A stretch of 64,000 nucleotides of DNA, taken from Platerodrilus igneus (Eukaryota > Arthropoda > Insecta > Coleoptera > Lycidae). Shown here piece by piece: positions 23,740 to 35,659 of this stretch; positions within the stretch are counted from its first letter, which is position 1, and every line of letters begins with the position of its first letter. Under the pieces are notes generated by a model. That model did not search any database. It was given only the letters and a program-made list of their open reading frames with translations, and was not told the origin of the DNA. The stretch is taken from contig JARFIW010000003.1 in assembly GCA_036346225.1 (NCBI GenBank), forward strand, positions 992,001 to 1,056,000, written 5' to 3'. The translations under genes were made by a program, and so were the position numbers.

Positions 23740-24853
23740 AATACGTACCTGTAAGTTGGACAATCTGTGAAAAGTAAACTTTGTAAATGATTTTTGAGTA
23801 AATATAATTCACAAATTGTAGATTGTAGATCGCATTGAAGCACATGAAAGAAAGTCTTGGTTTATTTAATGCATATTGTTAAGTAAATGCTATTGCATGT
23901 TTTGAAAAGCAACACAAAATTAAATTAAAAAAATGTATTTGACTGGGAACCGAACCACCGGGGTTAGCATTCGTAAGCAGCGTTGTTAGACTTGCGCCAT
24001 CGAAGCGTTGTTTATTGAAATCGCATTGGTTGTATACTTACTATGCTAAGTGTCACATAAGAAATACATCGCTTTAGGAATAAATCACGGTCTATTGTAA
24101 TTGTTCGGGCGATTCCGTAAACAAACGTCAAATGCAATAAAAAATTAGTTTTCAAATAAATAGGCCGTGTATATTAAAAAGCGATGTTATTGTATACTCA
24201 TAATCAATTATTGGAAGTATTACGTAATATTGGATGATTTATAATTTTAAATTTAACAAACTTAAAAAAATTATGTCCTCATAGATTTTGAAGGTACATA
24301 TTCGTTCGCTTCCGTCTGCTTTCGCTATTTGTGTTTGACATTTCTCGAGGTAATTATACAATTTTTAATACCTGTTTTAAGAAAATACTATACTATCAGC
24401 TTGCAAACTTGTTAATAATTCAGGTTTTAGAATACGAATAGCGTTGTTTGGCATATATTAGAAATTTTTTAACGCCCGAATACGAATTTTCCAAACCAAC
24501 TCGATCTTTCTTCTCTCTCGTACTAACGTCAACGGAACAGTTCCCGACCTCGTCGCACGGCTTGTTCGGTTTTTAGATCGGAATTTTTTGAGGGATCCAA
24601 GCTTTTTTAACACGTTAACGAATACGTCGCTTCAAATTAATCTTTTCCCGGAAAATCCCTATTTCTCCGCAAGTTATCGGTTTTACGCCATAAAAATCGG
24701 CCTATCCTAAGCACGCAAAAATTCTCCACCTAACCACCACCCGTCCGCGCCCCCAACTCAGAAACCCTCGGACGCAAATCCCAATAAGCGATCGATTTGC
24801 GCCTCTCAACTTTAACACAAAGACGGGCGTCCGAAATTTATAGTTATTAGATG
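23740..24853 (-). repeat. Palindrome loop (unit C)
   Basis: The only part of the palindrome not present in its own mirror. It is the reverse complement of 18,343-19,396, with a C-rich insert of about 55 bases (24,720-24,775) absent from that copy. It carries a tRNA-like word pair on its minus strand (24,010-23,940), ending GGTTCGGTTCCCAGT. No protein is visible. Confidence 0.7.
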
Positions 24854-27593
24854 TGTGTAAAAACTAAAAAACCTTTAATATTTTACGATCTAAAAACCCA
24901 AACGCACACAACTAAAAACCGGTACTTTTGCGTTGATGAACAGACGATCGAGTTGGTTTCAAAAATTGGTATACGATCCTTAACAAATTTCTATTATGTA
25001 CCAAAAAATATTACATCTACCATAAATTCTACATCTTTATTTAAAACTTTTACTGCGATTTGTGTAATTTATTGAGAAATGTCAAAATCAGGTTACGAAC
25101 CACGGTGGTTCCACTCTATAAACGATTATGTTGGCGCATTTTAGTATTAACACTATCCGAATAGATGGCGCCCACAATTTCAACAGCAATTATGATTATC
25201 ATTTATTTGACATTAATTTGACATTTTGAATTATTGTTTATCTAACCATAGCGCTATTCAAAAATTGTTTAATTTGATTGGCTGCATTTCAAAAAATTCA
25301 TTATGAATTGTGATATTAATAATCGACTTCTTGAATATATCCAGGTGTGTGATTAAAAAAAATACAATTACTTTTACTTAAGATTACATTACTAATGTTT
25401 TTATATGTACTTATTTCACCGTCAATGTTGTTTTTACGTACCTACCGATACTGAATGTGTAAATAATTTATTGTATAACTAAAACTTAAGAGAAACTGAT
25501 GTCTTAATGTTAGAGCTTGGTGTTTGTTTATACATTACTGTATTTAGAGGAAATTCATATTTATTAGTTTTTGTGACAAATGTTAAAATAATGGATTACA
25601 TATTTTTATCCGAATCGTAGATTATGGATACGTTCTCTACTATGTGAGGGGTTGTGGAAATAAGAATGCCACTAGGCATATATTTTCAAATCCCTATAAC
25701 AATAAAATTACGTTTTCATGATTATTTTTTTAATTTGTATGCCAATGGCCCGTGTTTTGTTGTATTTGTCAATTGTACCTGAAATCGGTTTTCTTCTTCC
25801 TGTAATATGCAATAAGCCAATAATATATTTTGGAAAAATTTTTATTTCATTTCTTAAAATGCATGTATGATATACAAACTTATATTTTCATTTTTATTAA
25901 TTTGACTTATGTACATACATAATGTATGTATGTAATTCATTTTAGTGAAATATGTAAATATAAATTTTTGCATCTATAAGCTTTCAAATTCATTTGCAAT
26001 GCATTCTTAGATGTAAACCATAGCAGGGTTTTTAACCTTTTTCATATAGTGCAGATGCTAACCAAACGTATTATTTCATAGGACGTATTAACACTATCCG
26101 CCCAGATGGTGGACAAAGACGCCAACATCTTATAAACAGGAAGTGGCGCATATATACTAACTCATCTAACCTATGTTACGAACAAAGACGTAGAAGCACG
26201 AGTACGCACTATCTGAAACTCTATTAACACAGTTAGTTTACAAATTTCTACAATTAAAGCTTCTAAATTACATAGTAATTCTTAATAGTGCTGATAATTA
26301 TTAATTCTGATTATAAAAAAGTATCACACATTAATAGACGCGGTCTATTTTAAACACAAAAAGTTAAAAACTTAATTTGACGTTTATTACCGAATACATC
26401 TGAAAAATTTCAAGTCTACGTAAATAATTTAGAAAACGCTATATACCTTTTGAAACTTCCACTATTACAAGTATACAACCAAAGGATTTTCTACAAAATA
26501 AGGTTCCATAACGTAAGGCTAACACCTCCGTCTGCTCGCATTTTTATATAGTTTTTTAGTTTTTAGTGTTTATACTTTAAGGTAATATTAAGGTTAAAAT
26601 TATGTTTAACATAAGTTTTTCCACTGCGTTTCCTATTGTACAACACACAACAATGGTATAAAATACAAATAAAATAGAAGAAATCGTTAATTATTTTAAA
26701 CAGTTAGGTAAATATTTTAGTATAGATACCGAATATTGTCATTTAAATTACTTATAGTTAAACGTCGCATCGTAGGTACTATTAAGGAAATCAATTGTTA
26801 TTATTGTTAGTGTTCAGCAGAATTGTATGAAACAGTTAAAAATAGATTATCTTTCCTTTCTTTCCTTTCCTCCGTCTACCATACGCAACCTGGGCAGTTC
26901 AATGCCCAATTACATTAATTTTTTTCTTTATTTTTGTTGATTTTTTTTTACATTAACAAGCCTCTAATATGCGTAAAAAAGCCAAACAAAATTTATAACC
27001 CCTATAAAATGGTCTACAATTAGTTAACTATTCCTTATTTACATTAACAGTAATTGAAAAATTTAACATTTCAAGCGTTTTGGTTTTTAATTTCTTCTAT
27101 ATTTCATTTATTTTAAATACAGACGTAGAAAACGTCCTGCATTCCTTTGATTACTGTTTATTTAAGATCCACTTATGACACTTTTCTTTTAACAAACATC
27201 AAAAGTTAAGAATAAAAAACAATTGAAACAATTCATACGTATTTTCAACTTAAGTGTTCATAATCGCAAATACAATTACTTTTTTTTATATTGAATTTTT
27301 ATTGACGTCCAAAAGAAAATATACTCAAACAAAATTTATATACGTTATACAACTGTCTACAATAAGTTAATTATTCCTTATTTACATTAACAGCAATTGA
27401 CAACTTTGTCTTGCGAGCATACCTAATACGTAGTAATGAAACAGCATGATGTACAGAGAAGGTAGAACCAAGCGGTTGCCTACATTAACTAAAAGTCCTT
27501 ATAAAATACCAAATATGTGCTGAAACACAAAGCTTCTGAGCGTAAAACCTAAATTCAATACCGCTTACGTAAACGTATTACACTCATAATTGA
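24854..27593 (-). repeat. Inner segment D of right palindrome arm (first part)
   Basis: Reverse complement of 20,936-23,739 as far as the CR1 insertion point. An extra stretch at about 25,075-25,140, absent on the left, shows the arms have drifted. There is no gene. Confidence 0.75.
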
Positions 27594-27657
27594 AACTTTA
27601 GTGCCTAATACTACTAATTGATTAAGGAGTAATTGAATTTGATTATGCAATACTAAC

Positions 27658-28706
27658 ATGAGCAATTGTATAATATGCACTGAATCTGATGACCAAAAGT
27701 CTGGCTTTCAATGTGATGGCTGTAATAAATGGATATGCAATGATTGTTCTGGGGTATCCTCATCTGAAATTAGGTGCATGCAACTCAAAAAGCGTGTACT
27801 AAAATTTTACTGTTCAGGTTGTAATGATGCAAGAAATGCTGAACATTCCCTCAAGGATAGGTTAAATACCCTTGAATGTACCTTTAAAAGAGCACTTGAT
27901 GAAATTAAACAAAAAATTAAAGCAACTAGAGAAATACAACCTCAATCAGAATTGAATCATGTCAGCTATAGCAGTGTACTGAAACAAAAAAAAGAATCTG
28001 TTGTTATAAGACTAAAAGATATGGTGCAAAATTCTGACATAACTAAAACTGCAATTAAGTCGCAAGTTGACCCTAGTAATATAGCTGTCACAGGAATACG
28101 TAAAGCATCTAAAGGAGGCATCATAGTGGATTGTAAAAATATAAGTGAATCTGATAAATTAAGAACTGAAGCTATTAATAAATTAGGTAAAAACTATGTA
28201 ATCAGTGTATTAAAAAAAGGAGTGCCAACAATAATGGTTACAGGACTTTCGGAAAATTGGAATGAAGATAAATTATTGGCAACTTTAAAAACACAAAACG
28301 ACATCCTACGTGACAATGTTTATCTTAAAGTAGTAAATAAGATTGAAAAAACCACACAATCTGGCATTAAACGATGGTAAAACATTTTTTGAAATTATAA
28401 AACAACAGAAACTCAATGTAGGTTGGGATAGATGTAACGTTTATGAAGATGTCAATCTAACGCGATGTTACAAATGTAATGGGTTCAATCATAAAGCCGA
28501 CAAATGTACCCAATGTCTGAGCTGTCCTAAATGTACTGGCAATCACAAATACACTGAATTTCAAGTAACTAAATATAGATGTGTTAACTGCATTGGCATG
28601 GTAAAGAATCAAAAACTAGACATTGATGTTGAGCATGCAGCTTGGGATAGAGATTATCCCGTTTACAAAAAAAAAGGTAGAACAAAAGAGAAGTACAATT
28701 CTTCTT
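27658..28706 (+). pseudogene. CR1-type ORF1 (PHD finger, coiled coil, zinc knuckles), frameshifted
   Basis: Begins MSNCIICTESDDQ. Residues about 4-55 form a PHD-type finger: CIIC, CDGC, WICNDC, then YCSGC. A charged coiled-coil-like stretch (about 60-100) and an RRM-like middle follow. A frameshift near 28,345-28,380 splits off the second part, which has the knuckle CYKCNGFNHKADKC and further Cys pairs (CPKC, CVNC). This is the RNA-binding ORF1p type of CR1-group elements. The original stop is a TGA that directly follows KEKYN; the nested element replaced the end with two Ser and a TAA. Confidence 0.8.
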
Positions 28707-28757
28707 AATATTCTTTGGGTATTAAACCACTCATAGTTTTTAAAATTATCTTTATTA

Positions 28758-28792
28758 ACGTTTCGATCCATAACCTAGGATCGTTTTCAAAA
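28758..28792 (-). ncRNA. Hammerhead-like core, left arm
   Basis: The minus strand reads TTTTGAAAAC, the stem GATCC/GGATC, then GAAACGTT. Mirror of 29,859-29,893. The first strand departs from CUGANGA. Confidence 0.3.
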
Positions 28793-29239
28793 TAATAAAA
28801 GCTTCAAGTTTGACATTTATGACATAAATTGAAGGTGACTTTGATTTATTGATGTTTGAAATATTTGGTTTGAGTACACTAAGCAAAAATTTTAAAAATT
28901 TAAATGAATAATTGCCTTCAATTTGTGTTACTGACCTGGGACCGACTTTTTAGGTAGCCAATCGCTTAACGTGAAATCAGCTGATTAATTTTTATTGTAA
29001 AAATTCAATAACTTGGGAATTGGAAAACATTTTTTAACATGTTTCTATTTATACAATTTAGAGGATGGTTATTAAAGAAGTGTGCAATTGCATTATTAAA
29101 AGGCTTAAGTAGTCGTTTTTTTATATTTATTTTGAAGGGGAAATAAAACATAAAATTAGAAAACAATAGAAGGGAAGCTAGCTCAGAATATAAATAAGTG
29201 CAGGTACGTGTCCAACCAGTTTTGAGATGAAGATCCAAT

Positions 29240-29510
29240 GAAAGATGATGATGAAGCATATTAACAACCCCTGTAAAACAGCATTGGTATCTGACAAGTG
29301 TAAACCCGCAATAAGGTTACCTCACAACCATATACAATCTCCGTTAAACAGTATTGGTATCTGACAAGTGTAAACCCGCCATAGGGTCGCCTCAGATCCA
29401 TATACAACCTTCATAGAACAACATTGGTATCTGACAAGTGTAAACCCACCATAAGGTTACCTCAGAACAATGTTAAAATCTACCAAAGAGGTAGCCTAAA
29501 TCATAATGAT
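29240..29510 (+). repeat. Three ~68-bp tandem units in the loop
   Basis: Each unit contains a CATTGGTATCTGACAAGTGT-type word, then AAACCC, a TA- or GG-rich link, and CCTCAGA. The same tandem block appears reversed at 45,490-45,720 in the second copy, so it belongs to the element. Confidence 0.8.
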
Positions 29511-29858
29511 TTCCCTTCAAAATAAATATAAAAAAACGACTACTTAAGCCTTTTAATAATGCAATTGCACACTTCTTTAATAACCATCCTCTAAATTGTA
29601 TAAATAGAAACATGTTAAAAAATGTTTTCCAATTCCCAAGTTATTGAATTTTACAATAAAATTAATCAGCTGATTTCACGTTAAGCGATTGGCTACCTAA
29701 AAAGTCGGTCCCAGGTCAGTAACACAAATTGAAGGCAATTATTCATTTAAATTTTTAAAAATTTTTGCTTAGTGTACTCAAACCAAATATTTCAAACATC
29801 AATAAATCAAAGTCACCTTCAATTTATGTCATAAATGTCAAACTTGAAGCTTTTATTA

Positions 29859-29893
29859 TTTTGAAAACGATCCTAGGTTATGGATCGAAACGT
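29859..29893 (+). ncRNA. Hammerhead-like core, right arm
   Basis: TTTTGAAAAC, the stem GATCC/GGATC with a loop of eight bases, then GAAACGTT. Same fold as at 46,041-46,075. Confidence 0.3.
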
Positions 29894-30083
29894 TAATAAA
29901 GATAATTTTAAAAAACTATGAGTGGTTTAATACCCAAAGAATATTAAGAAGAATACTATACAAACCACAACAAACATACAGGGAGTATTTAGAAGTACAA
30001 TTGATTACTCCTCTAAATGCAGAACATTTTTTATCAAAATAACTCCTGGACGTAGAACCATAATTCGTAATCACAAACTGTCA

Positions 30084-32841
30084 GTGTGCCATATCAATAT
30101 TTGCTCTTTACTATCTAACTTTAGCTCATTTATTGACTACATTGATAATCTCAATTTTTCTATTATTGCTTTGTCAGAAACATGGTTAACCTCCGACATT
30201 CCCTCAAATTGCGTTAGTATACCTGGGTGGGAAATCTTGCGTGCTGATCGTACAAACCGTGGTGGAGGAGTAGCTTTCTATGTTAAACAAAACCTGAGAT
30301 TTCGCACTCTCGCTACTGATTATCTTTTAAATACACAACTGGAACAACTTTGGATAAGTGTGACTATTGATAAACTTAAAATCGCTGTTGGTGTTATCTA
30401 TAGACCTCCAAATGTACCTATAACCACCTTAGATAATCTGGAAACTGTATTAGCAAATCTAGCTGCTACAGTGGATGAAGTTATATTAACTGGAGATGCT
30501 AATGTGAATTTTTTGGCAGCTGACCATAAACGTACTTACTTTAATAATATTTTGCAATCCTTCAATCTACGCCAAATTATTAGTGAACCAACTCGGATAA
30601 CGGACTCCTCATCCACCTTAATCGATGTAATATGTGTTAGTAACAACCTGAAGCTACTTGAATATGGAACTCTTGATACTGAAAATTTGTCAGATCATTG
30701 TCTTGTGTACTGCTACTTTAATTGTAAAATTATAAAACCTCGACCAAAGTTAATTACATTCCGTGATTTTCGACTCCTTAACAGAGACGTATTTGCTAGT
30801 GATGCATGCAGAATACCCTGGGATAATATGAACAATCTTCATTGCTTAGATGATAAAGTGAATTTTTTTTAATTCAGCTTTAGTTATGCTGTTTGATATG
30901 CATGCTCCTTATAAGACTATCATTATTAAGAAGCCCCCAAAGCCATACATTACTGAAACTATTAAGCAAATTATTAGTCTTAAAGATAAAGCTTTTAAGA
31001 AATTTAAGCTAACTAAATTAGACTCTGATAAACAATACTATCGAAATCTGAAAAATTATTTGACATTTGCAATAAAGCAAGAAAAATGTTGTTATATTCA
31101 GCAGCAGATACATAAATTTAAAAATAACCCTAAAAAGATGTGGTCGAAGTTTGAAACCTGGAATATCCACACAAGGAATGTCAATGAGATTGATCCAGCC
31201 ATTATGAATGCTGAACTCATAAATAACTTCTTTTCTACAATGGTGCGAGGTCTAATGTCAACAATGAACTAATTTTCTTTTTAGAGACAATGTTCATAAA
31301 ATGTCCATAATAATTTTGAATTTACTGAAATTACTAATGACGAGTTACAGACCACTCTGCATCAATTAAAATCTAATGCAGTCGGAGCAGGCGATATTAA
31401 CTTAAAGATGCTTCAGATTGCTTATCCGTTCTGTAAAACAGCATTGCTACACATAATAAACTATTCCCTAAGATACGGTGAAGTACCCTTGATATGGAAA
31501 AAGGCCATTGTAAATCCTTTAGCTAAAACGAATAAGGCCACATCGATGACACAATTACGACCTATCAGTATTTTGCCTACACTTTCCAAACTTATTGAAA
31601 AAATTGTATACAAACAGATACTGTCGCATATTAATGCTCATAATTTGCTACCTGCTACCCAGACAGGATTTAGAACAGGCTACAGTACTTCAACTGCTCT
31701 TATGAAGATAGTGAATGATCTAACAGTGGCTATAGACAATTCACAAATATCATTATTAGTTTTACTTGACTTCAGTAAGGCCTTTGATACTATTCATCAT
31801 GAGCTATTAATTGCAAAGCTACATTTTTATGGATGTGGCCATACGGTCATAAGATGGTTCTCAAGCTATCTGTATTATAGAACTCAAGTTGTGCAAGTAA
31901 ATAATCAAATATCAAGTGAAGTTGTTATCAGACAAGGTGTTCCTCAAGGTAGTGTTTTAGGGCCACTTCTATTTGCACTTTTTACATCTGATCTAGTGTC
32001 TAAACTGACTACAAATTGTATCGTACATTTCTATGCTGACGATACTCAGTGATATATGTCATGTGATCCACTAAAAATAAATCACAGTGTAAAACTGCTA
32101 AACTTTAATCTTTCAGCAATTTCTGCCTGGTCAAACAACCATGGTCTCCTACTTAATGGATCTAAATCTCTGTTGATGTGTGTTGGTACAAGTGCTTTGC
32201 GTCAAAAATCTTTTTCTGTGCTAACCAACAGTGTTTGTGTTGATGGGGTCAATCTGGCGTTCTCAGAGTATGTGAAAAACCTGGGTGTTTATTTGGACTG
32301 CAACTTAAACTTCCAAACGCATGTACTTAAAAAATCATCACTATGTTATGTTAAACTTAAAACCTTATACCAATTTAAGTACATCTTGCCAAAATCTATT
32401 AAGTGGTACCTCATTAATTCCTTAGTACTAAGTAACATAGACTACTGTTGTGGAGTATACTATTATCACCTGACCTCGTGTTTTAAAAATAAGTTACAAA
32501 TTCTTCAGAACTGCTGTTTTCGCTATGCTTACAATGTAAATAGGAGTGAACATATTACACCACACTACATTAATGCAAATATTTTAAAGTTGGAATATCG
32601 CTTTTGTCTGTTATACTTCTGCACATTGTACAAAATTATAAGTAGTCATATTCCACCTTACTTATCTAGTTTGTTATGTAAACGTTCTCTTATACATAAC
32701 CGGCAAGTAAGACAAGACACTTACAATATCAGCAAACATACTACAACGAAATATAAAAGTTGTTTTGAATATACTGCTGTTAGTATACTTAACAAATGGC
32801 CCCACCTGTTTATAGAAAGTAATACAATTTACAATTTCTGA
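30084..32841 (+). pseudogene. CR1-type ORF2 (AP endonuclease and RT), broken
   Basis: Endonuclease (30,084-30,872): HINICSL, ALSETWL, GVIYRPP, LTGDANVNFL and NLSDHCLV carry the expected Asn, Glu, Asp and His. RT (31,408-32,841): LRPISILPTLSKLIEK, motif A VLLDFSKAFDTIHH, motif [16 protein letters not shown], motif C FYADDTQ, then NSLVLSNIDYCCG and LQNCCFRYAYN. Breaks: a frameshift near 30,866 at a T-run, another near 31,245-31,300, and an in-frame TGA at 32,050-32,052 right after YADDTQ. Catalytic Asp residues of RT are intact. It would nick target DNA and prime reverse transcription on it. Confidence 0.85.
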
Positions 32842-33082
32842 GTTAAGCTTAAAGAACTATTGTTTTTAAATCAGAGTAATTTATAATTACATTCATTATG
32901 TATGATACATTTTATTATACTTGTATTTTATCTTTTTGGGTAGGGTTGAAAAACTGTCTTATACAGAACTCCACCTATTGGGTTTTTCTTTCTTTTTATT
33001 AAGGTTTAATTTGTTTTGTATGTTTGTTTATACTATTTGTTTACTTTATAATGTTTTTTTTTAATTTTAACCCAATAAAGCT

Positions 33083-33105
33083 TATAATAATAATAATAAT
33101 AATAA
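33083..33105 (+). repeat. (ATA)n tail of CR1-type element
   Basis: Simple trinucleotide run after AATAAAGCTT. It marks the 3' end of the retrotransposon. Confidence 0.85.
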
Positions 33106-33324
33106 TTTTTCAATTTAAATTGAGAAATGTTAAACGCATATTGCGGCATAGAAAAAACCTCTTTTTATCTAAATCACTAATGGCAAAACTTCAGGTGAAG
33201 GTTATCTTTAACATAAGTTGCTATTTGCAAACACGCTATTACACATGTGCTCATATTTAACATTGGCAACAATAAATAAATATTGCTTAATTTTGATTGG
33301 TTTGTATGTATGGATTTTTATTTC
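33106..33324 (-). repeat. Inner segment D of right arm, remainder
   Basis: Reverse complement of about 20,936-21,160, including AACACGCTATTACACATGTG and GAGAAATGTTAAACGC. It shows that the CR1 element split the arm. Confidence 0.8.
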
Positions 33325-35236
33325 TCCCGATTGACTCCCTGAAATGATTTCGACAAACTCTACTAGGGCGAACTTATCTTGGCCCGATCGACTCCCCGAA
33401 GTGATTTCACAAAGACTACTAGGGCAAAGTGATCTTGACCCCGATCAACTTCCCGAAGTGACTTCAACAGTCTACTACGGCAAAGTAATCTTGATCCTAT
33501 CGACCCCCGCAGTAATTTCGACAGTCTGCTAGGGCAAAGTGGTCTTAATCGGATCGACTTCCTGAAGTGATTTTGACAGTATACTATGGCGAAGCGATCT
33601 TGATCCGATTGACTTCCACTAAGTGATTTTGACAAAGTTTTTTATGACGAAATGATCTTGGTCCAATCGAACCCCCCCAAGTGCTTTCGGCAAGATCACT
33701 AGGGCGAAGTGGTCTTGATACGATCGATTCTCCAATATTATTTCGGCAAGGTCACTAGGACGAAGTGGTCTTGATCCGATCGACTCCGCCAAGTGATTTC
33801 AACAAAGTCTACTAGGACGAAGTGTTCTTCATCCGATCGACTCCCGGGGGTGATTTCGACAAAGTCTACTAGGGCGAAGTTGTCTTCATCCGATGACTCC
33901 TCACACTGATTTCGACAAAGTCTGCTGGGACGAAGCGATTCTGATCCGACCGTCTCCCCCGAAGTGATTTCGTCAAAGACTGCTATGGCGAATTGGTCTT
34001 AATCTGATCAACTCCCCATAAGTGATTTCCATAAGGTCACTAGGGCGAAGTGGTCTTGATCCGATCGACTCTCCGAAATGATTCGATAAGGTCACTAGGG
34101 CGAAGTGGTTTTGATCCGGTCGACTCTCCGAAGTGGTTTCGACAAAGACTACTAGGGCGAAGTGGTCTTGATCCGATCGGCTCTCCGAAGTGATTTCGAC
34201 AAAACACTAGGACGAAGTGGTCTTGATCCGATCGATCGGCCCTCGGAAACAATTTCGACAAAGTCCACTAGGGCGAAGTGGTCTTGATCCGGTCGACTAT
34301 CCGAAGTGGTTTCGACAAAGACTACTTGGGCGAAGTGATCTTGACCCCGATCAACTCCCCGAAGTGATTTCGACAAGGTCTACTAGGACGAACTAATCTT
34401 GATCCGATCGACTCTCCTAAGTAATTTCGACAAAGGCTACTAGGGCGAAGTGGTCGTGATCCGATCGACTCGCTCAAGTGATTTCGACAAAGACTACTAG
34501 AACGGAGTGGTCTCGATCCGATCGGCTCCACGAGGTGATTTTGACAAAGTCTACTACAGCGGAGTGGTCTTGGTCCGGTAGACTCCCCAAAGTGATTTCG
34601 ATAAAGTCTACTAGGGCGAAGTGCTCTTGATCCGATCGATTCTCCGAAATGATTTCGACAAAGTCTACTAGGGCAAAATGATCTTCATCCGATCAACTCC
34701 TCGAAGTGATTTCGGCAAAGTCTACTAGCACGAAGTGTTCTTGATCCGGTCGGCTCCCCAAAGTGATTTCGACAAAATCTACTAGAGCGAAGTGGTTTTG
34801 ATCCGGTCGATTCCCCGAAGTGATTTCGACAAAGTCTACTAGAGCGAAGTGATCGTGATCTTGATCTGATCTACTCATGAAGTGATTTTGACAAGTCTAC
34901 TACAGCGAAATGATCTTGGTCTGATCGACTCCCCGAAGTGATTTTGACAAAGTATACTAGAGCGAAGTGGTCTTGATCCGATCGTTCCACGAAGTGATTT
35001 CGACAAAGTCTACTAGGGCATCTTGATCCTATCGTCTCCCTGAAGTGATTTGAACAAAGTCTGCTAGGGCGAAGTGATCTTGATCCGATCAACTCCATGA
35101 GGTGATTTCGACAAAGTCTACTAGAGCAAAATGATCTTGATTCGATCGACTCGGTGTGATTTCGTCAAAGTCTACTTGAGCGAGGTGATCATGATCCGGT
35201 TGAGTCCCAGAAGTGATTTCGGCAAAGTCTACTAGG
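33325..35236 (-). repeat. ~57-bp satellite, right arm
   Basis: About 1.9 kb of the same units as 19,806-20,935 in inverse orientation. The array is about 1.7 times longer than on the left. Frames across it (for instance 34,040-34,376) are by-products. Confidence 0.9.
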
Positions 35237-35600
35237 GTGGGGTGTAGAGAGGGCGGGGCGTAAAGACGACGGGTCGTAGAGAGGGCGGGGCGTACAGAGA
35301 GCGGGCGTACATAGAACGGATCGTAGAGATGGCGGGGCGTAGAGAGGGTGGAGCGTAGAAAGGGTGGGGCGTAGAGAGGTCGGGGCGTAGAGATGTTGGG
35401 GCGTAGAGAGGTCGGGGCGTAGAGGCCGGAGCGTAGAGATTGCGGGGTGTATAGAGGGCGGGGCGTAGAGAGGGCGGTGCGCAAAGATAGTAGGGCGTAA
35501 AAATGGTGGGACGTAAAGATGGTGCGGCGTAAAGATGGTGCGTCGTAAAGATAGTGGGGCCTAAATATGGTGTGGCGTAAAGAGAGTGGGCCACAAAGCG
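35237..35600 (-). repeat. 18-bp satellite, right arm
   Basis: Tandem variants of GTAGAGAGGGCGGGGC, the complement of the left array. It is slightly longer than the left array. Confidence 0.9.
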
Positions 35601-35616
35601 AGTGCAGGCGTTCAAA

Positions 35617-35635
35617 GTAGTCCCGTAGGGACTAC
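35617..35635. repeat. Conserved hairpin at satellite edge (right)
   Basis: GTAGTCCC, loop GTA, GGGACTAC. Mirror of 19,412-19,430. Confidence 0.8.
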
Positions 35636-35659
35636 AAACCGCTTCTAGTTTTCTATAAA

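Larger units (their letters stand above)
28701..29990. mobile_element. Palindromic PLE-like element 1, nested in CR1 ORF1 end
   Basis: Flanked by the 12-bp target duplication AGAAGTACAATT (28,689-28,700 and 29,991-30,002). Arms 28,701 to about 29,160 and about 29,520 to 29,953 are inverted copies. The loop holds three tandem ~68-bp units around TGGTATCTGACAAGTGTAAA. A 37-nt unpaired tail (29,954-29,990) lies on the right and includes CACAACAAACATACAGGGAG. Each arm has a hammerhead-like core (GATCC/GGATC stem, then GAAACGT). A second copy is at 44,974-46,136 in the opposite orientation. It encodes no protein. Confidence 0.8.
27594..33105 (+). mobile_element. CR1-type non-LTR retrotransposon inserted in the right arm
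   Basis: ORF1 (PHD finger, zinc knuckles), ORF2 (AP-type endonuclease, RT) and an (ATA)n tail (33,083-33,105), about 4.2 kb after removing the nested 1.29-kb palindromic element. The palindrome arm resumes at TTTTCAATTTAAATTGAG, as in the left arm near 21,155. I see no clear target duplication. A PHD finger in ORF1 and the RT motifs suggest the CR1/L2 group. Confidence 0.85.

Noticed and set aside
33325..35236. CRISPR-like array
   Set aside because: Units are contiguous and diverged without unique spacers, and the DNA is eukaryotic.
33363..35615. Frames on the minus strand with the same repetitive peptides
   Set aside because: Mirror images of the left satellite arrays.
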